Shown: positions 13,959 to 23,756, counted from the stretch's first letter. The stretch: 23,756 nucleotides of DNA from Pseudomonas sp. UBA5782 (GCA_002418465.1 DIEE01000013.1:1-23756), one strand, 5' to 3'. Notes: generated from the letters alone by a model not told the origin. Numbers and translations are program-made.

Positions 13959-14729
13959 ATGTCGCCATTGCAAACCCTCAGAACCCTGCTGTTCTATGTT
14001 CTCCTCGCCAGCAGCGCCTGCATCTGGTGCACGGTCAGCTTCTTCGTCGCGCCCTTCCTGCCGTTTCGCGCGCGCTACCGTTTCGTCGTGCAGAACTGGT
14101 GCCGCAGTGCCGTCTGGCTGACCAAGACGGTCGTCGGTATTCGCTATGAAATCAAAGGTCTGGAGAATATCCCGACACAGCCCTGCGTGATCCTGGCCAA
14201 GCACCAGAGCACTTGGGAGACCTTCTTCCTGTCCGGCTTCTTCGAACCGCTGTCGCAGGTGCTCAAGCGCGAGCTGCTCTACGTGCCGTTCTTCGGCTGG
14301 GCGATGGCCATGCTCAAGCCCATCGCCATCGACCGCAGCAATCCCAAGGCGGCGCTCAAGCAGATGGCCTCGATCGGCGCCAAGCGCATCGAACAGGGCG
14401 CCTGGATCCTGGTGTTTCCCGAAGGCACACGGGTTCCGTTCGGCCAGATCGGCAAGTTCTCCCGCGGCGGCACGGCACTGGCGGTCAACGCCAACCTGCC
14501 GGTGCTGCCGATCGCCCACAACGCCGGCGCGTTCTGGCCGAAGAACGGCTGGGCCAAATACCCTGGAACCATCCAGGTCGTCATCGGCCCTTCAATGTAT
14601 GCCGAAACCACCGGTCCGCGCGCGATCGCCGAGCTGAACGACAGGGCGTTCGCCTGGGTCGAGCAGACCCAGCGGGAAATCGGTGCACTGGTTGATGATG
14701 CGCTGCCGCTGGATATCGCGACGCTCTGA
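13959..14729 (+). CDS. plsC: 1-acyl-sn-glycerol-3-phosphate acyltransferase (PlsC family)
   Basis: This inner-membrane enzyme acylates lysophosphatidic acid to phosphatidic acid. The 256-residue protein has an N-terminal hydrophobic segment (LLFYVLLASSACIWCTVSFFV) followed by the acyltransferase motifs: KHQSTWE (an H-X4-E version of the usual H-X4-D), a central VPFFGWAMAMLKPIAIDR, and FPEGTRVPFGQIGKFSRGG. LPVLPIAHNAG is the fourth block. It begins 4 bases after gmhB, so the two form one transcript. The homologue at the same place in P. aeruginosa is called lptA. It ends at a shared terminator facing gyrB. Confidence 0.93.
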   Translation: MSPLQTLRTLLFYVLLASSACIWCTVSFFVAPFLPFRARYRFVVQNWCRSAVWLTKTVVGIRYEIKGLENIPTQPCVILAKHQSTWETFFLSGFFEPLSQVLKRELLYVPFFGWAMAMLKPIAIDRSNPKAALKQMASIGAKRIEQGAWILVFPEGTRVPFGQIGKFSRGGTALAVNANLPVLPIAHNAGAFWPKNGWAKYPGTIQVVIGPSMYAETTGPRAIAELNDRAFAWVEQTQREIGALVDDALPLDIATL

Positions 14730-14739
14730 TCAACAGCGT

Positions 14740-14770
14740 AAAAAAAACCGGTCATTCGACCGGTTTTTTT
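14740..14770. terminator. Bidirectional intrinsic terminator between plsC and gyrB
   Basis: The 6-bp stem CCGGTC / GACCGG around an ATTC loop is flanked by an A-run on the left and a T-run on the right, so a U-tract follows the hairpin on either strand. It ends both the rightward plsC transcript and the leftward gyrB transcript. Confidence 0.92.
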
Positions 14771-14800
14771 ATGTTCGCGAAATAGTTGTTGAAACGACGA

Positions 14801-17218
<2,418 letters not shown>

Positions 17219-17221
17219 GCT

Positions 17222-18310
17222 TCACTCCGAAGGTGTGATTCGGCCATGTTCCACGTGGAACATGGCGACTGGCGTATCCGCATGCCAGCCATCTTTCAAA
17301 AGTTCGTGATCCACGCAGGTGATGAATACCTGGCATTGCAGATCTTCCAGCAGCCGACATAAAGCGCGGCGGTGATGCTCATCCAGCTCAGACGGCAAGT
17401 CATCTACCAAGTAGATGCACTGTCCTCGCTTGGTCTGATTGACGAGATGACCTTGGGCGATCCGCAACGCGCAGACCACCAGTTTCTGCTGACCACGGGA
17501 CAGGATATCCGCCGCACTGTGCGCCCCCAGTCGGAGTCGCAAATCCGCACGCTGCGGGCCCGATTGCGTATGTCCCATCTGCTGATCGCGAGATAAGGAA
17601 GTCGACAGCACCTCTTCCAGAGAGCGGTCCTTATCCCAGCCGCGGTAGTAACTGAGGCTCAACCCCTGCAAGTCGACCAGCTCGCGCAGCGTCGCCTCGA
17701 ACTCGGGTTTCAGCGCGTGGATATAAGCGCGTCGGTAACCATCAATTTCATCGCTCGCCAGGTACAGCTCGCGGTCCCACGAGGCCTGTAGAGCGCCGTC
17801 AAGTGTACCATGGCGCAACCATGAGTTCCGTTGCCGCAGGGCCTTCTGCAAGCGCTGCCAAGCACCAAGGAAGCGAGGTTCCACGTGGAACACTCCCCAG
17901 TCCAGAAACTGCCGGCGAATCTTTGGCGCGCCCTCCAGCAAACGAAAGCTGTCCGGGTTGATCAGTTGCATGGGCAACGCCTCGGCAAGTTGCGCGGCGC
18001 TACGCACGTTCTGCCCATCGATACGAATCTGCAACTCACCCTGACGATCACGGCTGATACCCAGATTACTGTTTCCATCCGGCAGCATTACCTGACCGAA
18101 GACCGTGCAGGTAGGATGCTCGTACTGGATGACGGGCTGCAGCCGGTTGCTGCGAAAGGAACGCGCCAGACCGAGCAGATGGATAGCCTCCAGCAGACTG
18201 GTTTTGCCGCTGCCGTTGGCACCGTGAAGGATGTTGATACGCGGGGAGGGAGAGAGGGTCACCGGGTGCAGATTGCGCACCGCGGTGACAGTGACGCGGC
18301 TTAGGGACAT
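17222..18310 (-). CDS. recF: RecF recombination mediator ATPase
   Basis: RecF loads RecA at single-strand gaps with RecO and RecR. The 362-residue SMC-like ABC ATPase has Walker A GANGSGKTSLLEA, the signature region (LSRGQQKLVVCALRIAQG) and Walker B CIYLVDDLPSELDEHH. The start ATG at 18310 gives MSLSRVTVTAVRNLHPV, the normal N-terminus, and dnaN ends 6 bases upstream of it. Two parS-like palindromes (17247-17262 and 17877-17892) lie inside the gene, each encoding an FHVE tetrapeptide. The C-terminal one gives a VAMFHVEHGRITPSE tail that may exist because of the site and not for protein function. Confidence 0.96.
   Translation of the reverse strand: MSLSRVTVTAVRNLHPVTLSPSPRINILHGANGSGKTSLLEAIHLLGLARSFRSNRLQPVIQYEHPTCTVFGQVMLPDGNSNLGISRDRQGELQIRIDGQNVRSAAQLAEALPMQLINPDSFRLLEGAPKIRRQFLDWGVFHVEPRFLGAWQRLQKALRQRNSWLRHGTLDGALQASWDRELYLASDEIDGYRRAYIHALKPEFEATLRELVDLQGLSLSYYRGWDKDRSLEEVLSTSLSRDQQMGHTQSGPQRADLRLRLGAHSAADILSRGQQKLVVCALRIAQGHLVNQTKRGQCIYLVDDLPSELDEHHRRALCRLLEDLQCQVFITCVDHELLKDGWHADTPVAMFHVEHGRITPSE
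17247..17262. promoter_or_regulatory. parS centromere site (ParB-binding), perfect palindrome
   Basis: TGTTCCACGTGGAACA is a perfect 16-bp palindrome and matches the Pseudomonas chromosomal parS sequence. It lies in the last codons of recF, about 4 kb from oriC, as expected for ParABS segregation sites. Confidence 0.9.
17877..17892. promoter_or_regulatory. Second parS site, one mismatch
   Basis: GGTTCCACGTGGAACA keeps the 14-bp core GTTCCACGTGGAAC and differs from the perfect site at the first base only. It lies in the middle of recF, 630 bases from the first site. Confidence 0.85.
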
Positions 18311-18316
18311 CGAGCG

Positions 18317-19420
18317 TTACAGGCGCATCGGCATGACGACATAGGCAGATTCGTCATTCTCGGCTTCCTGCACCAAGGCGCTGCTGTTGGAATCGGAGAG
18401 AATCAGACGGACCTGATCGGTAGTCATCACCCCCAGCACGTCCAGCAGATAGCTAACGTTGAAGCCGATCTCCAGACCCGCACCATTGTAATCCACGGCG
18501 ACTTCTTCCTCGGCCTCTTCCTGCTCGGGGTTGTTGGCCTGGATCTTCAGGGTACCGCTGGCCAACAGCAGGCGAATTCCGCGGTACTTCTCGTTTGAGA
18601 GAATTGCCGTACGACTGAACGCCTCACGCAGCACCTGGCGATCGCCAACCACCAGCTTGTCGCCGCCTTTGGGCAGCACCCGCTCGTAGTCGGGGAATTT
18701 GCCGTCGACCAGTTTCGAGGTGAAGGTGAAGTCCCCAGTGGTGGCACGGATATGGTGCTGGCCGAGAACGATGGCGACCTCGCCATCCTGCTCGGTCAAC
18801 AGTCGCGCCAGTTCGAGAATACCTTTACGCGGAACGATCACTTGGTGGCGGTCCGCCTGTTCAATGCCGGCGGTCATCGAGCACATCGCCAGCCGATGGC
18901 CGTCGGTAGCCACCGCGCGCAGCACGTTGGCGCTGACTTCGAGCAGCATGCCGTTCAGGTAATAGCGCACGTCCTGCTGGGCCATGGCAAAGCTGGTGCG
19001 TTCGATGAGGCGACGCAGCTTCGCTTGCGGCAGCGTGAAGTTCAGCGAACCGGGGCCTTCCTCGACGGTAGGAAAGTCGTTGGCCGGCAGCGTCGACAGG
19101 GTGAAGCGGCTACGGCCGGCCTTGACGATCAGCTTTTGCTCGTCCAGCCGGACATCGATGAGCGCATCGCCGGGAAGGCTCTTGCAGATGTCCATCAGCT
19201 TGCGCGCTGGCACGGTGATTTCGCCGGACTCCGCGGCTTCTTCCAGAGCGACGCGACCAACCAGCTCGACTTCCAGGTCGGTACCGGTGAGGGACAGATT
19301 CTGTCCCTCCACAACCAGCAGGACATTGGAGAGAACCGGCAGGGTCTGCCGACGTTCCACGACGCCTGCAACCAGTTGCAGGGGTTTCAACAGGGCTTCG
19401 CGCTGAATAGTGAAGTGCAT
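18317..19420 (-). CDS. dnaN: DNA polymerase III sliding clamp (beta subunit)
   Basis: DnaN is the ring-shaped clamp that tethers DNA polymerase III. The 367 residues start MHFTIQREALLKPLQLVAG and contain the three-fold repeated clamp domains: the first with RRQTLPVLSNVLLVVEG and LTGTDLEVEL, the second with FAMAQQDVRYYLNGMLLE and ATDGHRLA, the third with GFNVSYLLDVLGVM. The C-terminal AYVVMPMRL is the universal clamp end and forms part of the peptide-binding pocket. It is 34 bases downstream of dnaA and 6 bases upstream of recF on the minus strand. Confidence 0.98.
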   Translation of the reverse strand: MHFTIQREALLKPLQLVAGVVERRQTLPVLSNVLLVVEGQNLSLTGTDLEVELVGRVALEEAAESGEITVPARKLMDICKSLPGDALIDVRLDEQKLIVKAGRSRFTLSTLPANDFPTVEEGPGSLNFTLPQAKLRRLIERTSFAMAQQDVRYYLNGMLLEVSANVLRAVATDGHRLAMCSMTAGIEQADRHQVIVPRKGILELARLLTEQDGEVAIVLGQHHIRATTGDFTFTSKLVDGKFPDYERVLPKGGDKLVVGDRQVLREAFSRTAILSNEKYRGIRLLLASGTLKIQANNPEQEEAEEEVAVDYNGAGLEIGFNVSYLLDVLGVMTTDQVRLILSDSNSSALVQEAENDESAYVVMPMRL

Positions 19421-19454
19421 GGTCCGTTCCCTTGCCTCGTGGGCTGCGTGTGGA

Positions 19455-20915
19455 TCAGGTAGTCAGTGTGCGCAGCAGATTCTTGTAGTCCTCGCGGATG
19501 TCCGCGTCGGATTCCCTCAGTTCCGCAATCTTACGACAGGCGTGCAGAACTGTGGTGTGATCGCGACCGCCGAATGCGTCGCCAATCTCAGGCAAGCTGT
19601 GGTTGGTCAGCTCCTTGGACAGCGCCATGGCCACCTGGCGCGGCCTGGCTACCGAGCGCGACCGCCGTTTCGACAGCATGTCGGCGATCTTGATCTGGTA
19701 GTAGTCGGCGGCGGTGCGCTGGATGTTGTCGATGCTGACCAGCTTGTCCTGCAACGCCAGCAGGTCCTTCAGCGATTCGCGGATCAGCTCGATGGTAATG
19801 TCGCGCCCCATGAAGTGCGCGTGGGCGATGACACGTTTCAGCGCACCTTCCAGTTCACGAACGTTGGAGCGGATCCGCTGGGCGATGAAGAACGCCGCAT
19901 CATGGGGCAGCTCGACTTTCGCCTGGTCGGCCTTCTTCATCAGGATCGCAACCCGGGTCTCCAGCTCCGGCGGCTCGACCGCAACCGTCAGGCCCCAGCC
20001 GAAACGCGACTTCAGACGCTCTTCGAGCCCGTCGATCTCTTTCGGATAGCGGTCGCTGGTGAGGATAACCTGTTGGCCACCTTCAAGTAAGGCATTGAAA
20101 GTATGGAAGAATTCTTCCTGCGAACGTTCTTTCTTGGCAAAGAACTGAATGTCATCGATTAACAGCGCATCGACGGAGCGGTAGAACCGCTTGAACTCGT
20201 TGATCGCGTTTAGCTGCAGCGCCTTGACCATGTCGGCAACGAAACGCTCGGAATGCAGGTAGACCACCTTGGCATTCGGGTTCTTCTTCAGCAGGTGGTT
20301 GCCGACGGCGTGCATCAGGTGCGTCTTGCCCAAGCCCACCCCTCCATAAAGGAACAATGGGTTGTAACCGTGCTTGGGGTTATCGGCGACCTGCCAGGCG
20401 GCGGCGCGGGCCAGTTGGTTGGACTTGCCCTCGACGAAGTTTTCAAAGGTGAAGGTACGGTTCAGGTAGCTGGTGTGCTTGAGTGCGCCTTCCACCTGCA
20501 CCGTACGTTCGGAACGAGAAGATGGCGCCGGCGCATTGCCAGCAGGCTCGGCGCTATAAGGAGGAGCAGCCACGACATCTGCGGGCTTGGTCGGCTCCTG
20601 GCGCGGCTCGGCTGGTGGCGCAGCGGCCGCCGACAAAGGCGCGGTTGGCGCAGGACGCGAAGCGGCGCTGCGCTTGCTGCCGATCAGCAGCGACAGCGCC
20701 GGAACGATTCCCGCACCACGCTCACCCAGCAATTCAAGCAGCCTGCCGAGGTACTTCTCGTTGACCCAGTCCAGTACAAAGCGGTTGGGTGCATAGACGC
20801 GAAGCTCGTCGCCTTCAGCCTCCACCTGCAGCGGCCGTATCCAGGTGTTGAATTGCTGGGCAGGTAGCTCGTCGCGAAGAAGTTCCACGCATTGCTGCCA
20901 AAGTTCAACGGACAC
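19455..20915 (-). CDS. dnaA: DnaA replication initiator
   Basis: DnaA binds oriC and opens it. With the GTG start at 20915 the protein is 486 residues and begins MSVELWQQCVELLRDELPAQQF, the standard Pseudomonas N-terminus; a longer frame to 20981 would run through the promoter. Domain I covers about residues 1-90. A proline- and alanine-rich linker follows. The AAA+ domain contains GGVGLGKTHLMHAVG and LLIDDIQFFAKKERSQEE. Domain IV ends with the DnaA-box reading helix GGRDHTTVLHACRK. It is the first gene of the leftward dnaA-dnaN-recF-gyrB operon. Confidence 0.98.
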   Translation of the reverse strand: MSVELWQQCVELLRDELPAQQFNTWIRPLQVEAEGDELRVYAPNRFVLDWVNEKYLGRLLELLGERGAGIVPALSLLIGSKRSAASRPAPTAPLSAAAAPPAEPRQEPTKPADVVAAPPYSAEPAGNAPAPSSRSERTVQVEGALKHTSYLNRTFTFENFVEGKSNQLARAAAWQVADNPKHGYNPLFLYGGVGLGKTHLMHAVGNHLLKKNPNAKVVYLHSERFVADMVKALQLNAINEFKRFYRSVDALLIDDIQFFAKKERSQEEFFHTFNALLEGGQQVILTSDRYPKEIDGLEERLKSRFGWGLTVAVEPPELETRVAILMKKADQAKVELPHDAAFFIAQRIRSNVRELEGALKRVIAHAHFMGRDITIELIRESLKDLLALQDKLVSIDNIQRTAADYYQIKIADMLSKRRSRSVARPRQVAMALSKELTNHSLPEIGDAFGGRDHTTVLHACRKIAELRESDADIREDYKNLLRTLTT

Positions 20916-20929
20916 GGACGACCCCACAG

Positions 20930-21345
20930 GTTTGAAAAGCGAAGAAAAAATCAGCCGGTATTGTACGGGGCGACCTAGCACTTATCCACATCGACTGGTC
21001 GCCTGCGCTCTTCACAGTTCTGTTTTCGCCAGCTTCGCAGAAACAAATCACGCGCCCCTCAATGCTGTGGGTAACCATCCAATAACTCCGGTATGAAACA
21101 TGGGATGAAGCTGCCGATAACACCGCCTGTGGACAACCTTCGATTTTATGCAGAGCATCTGCACAAGCCCGGCACAACATCAGCACCTGTTCGACACAGG
21201 ATTGCTATTCCCTGCAGCGCCCTACCAGCCTGGGTTACAGAGGTTTTCCACAGATAAGTGCCGCACCATCAGTATTCATATTCACCAAAGAGCTTATCTA
21301 TTCTTCTCTTTATATTTCTCTAGAGCGGAAAAGCGCTGGTTGGAA
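20930..21345. other. oriC: Chromosomal replication origin oriC (dnaA-rpmH gap)
   Basis: This 519-base gap holds no gene. DnaA boxes are seen at 20982-20990 (TTATCCACA, perfect), 21066-21074 (TTACCCACA on the minus strand), 21128-21136 (TTGTCCACA on the minus strand) and 21244-21252 (TTTTCCACA). An AT-rich stretch at about 21290-21322 (TTATCTATTCTTCTCTTTAT and following) is a candidate unwinding element. The dnaA-rpmH gap is the experimentally known origin location in Pseudomonas. The edges given are approximate. Confidence 0.85.
20960..20988 (-). promoter_or_regulatory. dnaA: sigma70 promoter of dnaA with overlapping DnaA box
   Basis: On the minus strand, -10 TACAAT (20965-20960) and -35 TGGATA (20988-20983) are separated by 17 bases. 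The predicted start near 20953 gives a leader of about 38 bases. The -35 is covered by a perfect DnaA box at 20982-20990, so DnaA autorepression is plausible. Confidence 0.65.
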
Positions 21346-21346
21346 A

Positions 21347-21375
21347 TTGACCTGCTCGTTCGGTTTCACTAGAAT
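21347..21375 (+). promoter_or_regulatory. rpmH: sigma70 promoter of rpmH-rnpA
   Basis: TTGACC at 21347-21352 and TAGAAT at 21370-21375 are separated by exactly 17 bases, close to consensus for a highly expressed ribosomal gene. The leader is about 50 bases. Confidence 0.8.
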
Positions 21376-21434
21376 TGCCGGTCTCTTAAACGGGGGCCAC
21401 TCCCGGCCCGTAGTGAGCACCAGGTAGAAGCATC

Positions 21435-21569
21435 ATGAAACGCACCTTCCAGCCCAGCACCATCAAGCGCGCTCGTGTCCACGGTTTCCGTGCCCGCATG
21501 GCCACCAAGAACGGTCGTCAAGTCCTGTCGCGTCGCCGCGCCAAGGGCCGCAAGCGCCTGACCGTCTAA
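21435..21569 (+). CDS. rpmH: Ribosomal protein bL34
   Basis: This gene is too short for many ORF callers: 44 residues beginning MKRTFQPSTIKRARVHGF and ending in RRRAKGRKRLTV. It is the highly basic large-subunit protein L34 with its full length and invariant sequence. It starts at ATG 21435 after an AGGTAGAAG ribosome site and ends at TAA 21567-21569. It begins the conserved rpmH-rnpA-yidD-yidC string beside oriC. Confidence 0.98.
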   Translation: MKRTFQPSTIKRARVHGFRARMATKNGRQVLSRRRAKGRKRLTV

Positions 21570-21582
21570 TAATCCGGCACGG

Positions 21583-21987
21583 GTGGTGAGTCGAGACTTC
21601 AGTCGGGAAAAGCGCCTGCTTACCCCCCGGCAATTCAAGACCGTATTCGACTCCCCCACCGGCAAGGTCCCCGGCAGGAACGTCCTGCTACTCGCGCGCG
21701 ACAACGATCTTGATCACCCCCGCCTGGGTCTGGTGATCGGTAAAAAGAGCGTCAAGCTCTCCGTTGAACGCAATCGCCTTAAACGTCAGATCCGCGAATC
21801 GTTCCGCCTGCACCAGGAAAGCCTGGTCGGCTGGGATATCGTGATCGTCGCGCGCAAGGGCCTTGGCGACCTGGACAACAGCGAACTGGCTCAACAGTTC
21901 GGCAAGCTCTGGAAACGCCTCGCGCGCAACCGACCTCGCCCGCAAACCCAAGCCGAACCTGAGGTCGCCGATAGTCGTCATGCGTAA
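21583..21987 (+). CDS. rnpA: Ribonuclease P protein component
   Basis: RnpA binds the M1 RNA (rnpB, not in the window) and improves cleavage of tRNA 5' leaders. The 134-residue basic protein has LTPRQFKTVFDSPTGKVPG, then PRLGLVIGKKSVKLSVERNRLKRQIRESFR, with the RNR signature (ERNRLKR) in the RNA-binding helix, and WDIVIVARKG. The start is a GTG pair at 21583 and 21586; the first gives MVSRDF, as in P. aeruginosa. It follows rpmH by 13 bases and overlaps yidD by 8 bases. Confidence 0.96.
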   Translation: MVSRDFSREKRLLTPRQFKTVFDSPTGKVPGRNVLLLARDNDLDHPRLGLVIGKKSVKLSVERNRLKRQIRESFRLHQESLVGWDIVIVARKGLGDLDNSELAQQFGKLWKRLARNRPRPQTQAEPEVADSRHA

Positions 21988-22225
21988 ACTGGCCCTCGCA
22001 TCGATCCAGTTCTACCGCTATGCCATTAGCCCGATGATGGCCAGCCACTGTCGTTTCTACCCCAGTTGTTCCTGCTACGCGCATGACGCCATCGAGCAAC
22101 ACGGCGTCATGCGTGGCGGCTGGCTGGCCGCGCGCCGGCTTGGCCGTTGTCATCCCTGGAATCCCGGCGGCTACGATCCGGTTCCCGCAGCGAAACCCTC
22201 CCGATCCCCTTCGATGGCCGAGTAA
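21980..22225 (+). CDS. yidD: YidD membrane protein insertion efficiency factor
   Basis: This 81-residue protein begins MRKLALASIQFYRYAISPMM and shows the family signature CRFYPSCSCYAHDAIEQHG and RRLGRCHPWNPGGYDPVP, with the expected cysteine pattern. It associates with the inner membrane through an N-terminal amphipathic helix and assists YidC in membrane protein insertion. ATG 21980 overlaps the end of rnpA by 8 bases; the frame extends further upstream but that part is rnpA sequence read out of frame. yidC starts 2 bases after the stop. Confidence 0.96.
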   Translation: MRKLALASIQFYRYAISPMMASHCRFYPSCSCYAHDAIEQHGVMRGGWLAARRLGRCHPWNPGGYDPVPAAKPSRSPSMAE

Positions 22226-22227
22226 TC

Positions 22228-23756
22228 ATGGATATCAAACGCTCGATCCTGATCGTCGCCCTTGCGATCGTGTCCTACCTGATGGTCCTGCAATGGAACC
22301 AGGATTATGGGCAGGCCGCCTTGCCGCCGACGCAGAACCCCGTTGCCCAGAGTTCCAACCAGGCGCTGCCCGACGCTCCCAGTGCTACCGCCACCAGCGG
22401 CGATGTGCCCAGCGCGACGGCCGAAGGCGAAACGCAGATCGCGCCGAGCGCGGTCAGCAACGAGCTGATCCGGGTGAAGACCGACGTCCTCGACGTGGCA
22501 ATCGACCCGCGTGGGGGGGACATCGTCCAGCTCAGCCTGCCGCAGTATCCGCGTCGTCAGGATCGTCCGGACGTGCCGTTCCAGCTGTTCGACAACGGCG
22601 GCGAACGCACCTACCTCGCACAGAGCGGCCTGACCGGCAGCAACGGCCCGGATGCCCGCAGCTCCGGCCGCCCGCTGTTCAACAGCGCGCAACGCAGCTA
22701 CGAACTGGCCGACGGCCAGAACCAGCTGGTGGTCGACCTGACTTACAGCGACGCCGGGATCAACTACATCAAGCGCTTCACCTTCAAGCGCGGCCTCGAC
22801 GCTTCCTGCTCGGCCAAGGAGCAGCAGCTGAAGAAACCCGGTTGCGTGGACCCGTCCTCCTACCAGGTCGAAGTGCGTTACCTGATCGACAACCAGAGCG
22901 GCACCGCCTGGAACGGCAACCTGTTCGCCCAGCTCAAGCGCGACGCCAGCGGCGATCCGTCCTCGACCACCGCTACCGGCACCGCCACCTACCTCGGCGC
23001 CGCCATGTGGAAGCCTGATTCGCCTTACACCAAGGTGAAGATGAAGGACATCGACAAGGCTCCGCTGAAGGAAACCGTGCAGGGCGGCTGGGTCGCCTGG
23101 CTGCAGCATTACTTCGTCACCGCCTGGGTACCGGAGAAGGACACCACCAACGTGGTGCAGACCCGCAAGGATGCCCAGGGCAACTACATCATCGGTTTCA
23201 CCGGTCCGACCGTCAGCGTCGCTCCCGGCGCCAAGGCCGAGACCAGCGCGATCCTCTACGCCGGTCCGAAGATCCAGAAATACCTCGGCGAGTTGTCCCA
23301 CGGCCTCGAGCTGACCGTCGACTACGGTGTCCTGTGGTTCCTCGCCCAGCCGATCTTCTGGCTGCTGCAACATATCCACAGCATCCTCGGCAACTGGGGC
23401 TGGTCGATCATCATCCTCACGCTGATCATCAAGATGGCATTCTTCCCGCTGTCCGCCGCCAGCTATCGCTCGATGGCGCGCATGCGCGCCGTATCGCCGA
23501 AAATGGCCGCTCTGAAGGAGCAGTTCGGTGACGATCGCCAGAAGATGTCACAGGCGATGATGGAGCTGTACAAGAAGGAGAAGATCAACCCGCTTGGTGG
23601 CTGCCTGCCGATCGTGGTGCAGATGCCGGTCTTCCTCGCGCTCTACTGGACGCTGCTGGAAAGCGTCGAGATGCGCCAGGCACCGTGGATGTTCTGGATC
23701 ACCGACCTGTCGATCAAGGACCCGTTCTTCATCCTGCCGATCATCATGGGCGCGAC
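22228..23756 (+). CDS. yidC: YidC membrane protein insertase (3' end outside window)
   Basis: The frame is open from ATG 22228 to the right edge, giving 509 of roughly 560-580 expected residues. The N-terminus MDIKRSILIVALAIVSYLMVLQWN is the first membrane anchor. A large periplasmic beta-sandwich domain follows (for example IDPRGGDIVQLSLPQYPRR and LVVDLTYSDAGINYIKRF). The conserved insertase core begins near residue 350: WFLAQPIFWLLQHIHSILGNWG, then FFPLSAASYRSMARMRAVSPKM with the catalytic-groove arginine region, and KKEKINPLGGCLPIVVQMPVF. It inserts and folds inner-membrane proteins with or without SecYEG. The last transmembrane helices and the C-terminal tail lie beyond the window. Confidence 0.97.
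   Translation, partial: MDIKRSILIVALAIVSYLMVLQWNQDYGQAALPPTQNPVAQSSNQALPDAPSATATSGDVPSATAEGETQIAPSAVSNELIRVKTDVLDVAIDPRGGDIVQLSLPQYPRRQDRPDVPFQLFDNGGERTYLAQSGLTGSNGPDARSSGRPLFNSAQRSYELADGQNQLVVDLTYSDAGINYIKRFTFKRGLDASCSAKEQQLKKPGCVDPSSYQVEVRYLIDNQSGTAWNGNLFAQLKRDASGDPSSTTATGTATYLGAAMWKPDSPYTKVKMKDIDKAPLKETVQGGWVAWLQHYFVTAWVPEKDTTNVVQTRKDAQGNYIIGFTGPTVSVAPGAKAETSAILYAGPKIQKYLGELSHGLELTVDYGVLWFLAQPIFWLLQHIHSILGNWGWSIIILTLIIKMAFFPLSAASYRSMARMRAVSPKMAALKEQFGDDRQKMSQAMMELYKKEKINPLGGCLPIVVQMPVFLALYWTLLESVEMRQAPWMFWITDLSIKDPFFILPIIMGA

Noticed and set aside
19455..20981. 508-residue form of DnaA starting at 20981
   Set aside because: The extra 22 residues are not DnaA-like and overlap the -10 hexamer of the predicted promoter; GTG 20915 gives the standard N-terminus.
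21148..21372. 74-codon frame inside the dnaA-rpmH gap
   Set aside because: It spans a DnaA box, the AT-rich element and the rpmH promoter, with AT-rich non-coding character and no ribosome site.

Overview
This is a GC-rich chromosomal window from a nitrogen-fixing member of the Pseudomonadaceae (Azotobacter / Pseudomonas / Stutzerimonas type). Two lines of evidence support this. The nif gene order and protein sequences match the Azotobacter-type major nif cluster: nifENX, small accessory ORFs, iscA-nif, nifUSV, cysE, nifWZM. The right half has the standard Pseudomonas origin layout: plsC, gyrB, recF, dnaN, dnaA, oriC, rpmH, rnpA, yidD, yidC. The species cannot be fixed from sequence reading alone.

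Layout. (1) 1-1209: the tail of an LRV/HEAT-like nif accessory protein and a 317-residue protein of unknown function. (2) 1210-6413: a sigma54/NifA-type promoter followed by nifE, nifN, nifX, an RseC-like membrane cysteine protein, a DUF269 protein, a DUF683 Rop-like protein, a nif-specific 2[4Fe-4S] ferredoxin and an unknown 125-residue protein. Many of these genes overlap or nearly touch. (3) 6414-6877: a gap with two strong inverted repeats on its left and a second sigma54/NifA promoter on its right. (4) 6878-13366: iscA-nif, nifU, nifS, nifV, a long cysE, nifW, nifZ, nifM. (5) 13409-14729: the housekeeping genes gmhB and plsC, only 42 bases behind nifM, ended by a bidirectional terminator. 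(6) 14801-20915 on the minus strand: gyrB, recF, dnaN, dnaA, with two ParB-type parS palindromes inside recF. (7) 20916-21434: oriC with DnaA boxes, the dnaA promoter facing left and the rpmH promoter facing right. (8) 21435 to the end: rpmH, rnpA, yidD and a truncated yidC.

How it works together. NifS and NifU supply Fe-S clusters. CysE supplies O-acetylserine, and so cysteine, for NifS. NifV makes homocitrate. NifE/NifN form the FeMo-cofactor assembly scaffold and NifX carries cofactor precursors. The ferredoxin is a likely electron donor. NifW, NifZ and NifM mature the MoFe and Fe proteins. nifHDK, nifB and nifA are not in the window.

The most notable points are: a nif cluster butted directly against the origin-proximal core genes; an RseC-like gene translationally coupled inside the nifENX operon; a serine acetyltransferase with an extra helical C-terminal domain of about 160 residues; two nif-associated proteins of unknown function; and parS sites written into recF codons. 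No clearly new defence or mobile system was seen.
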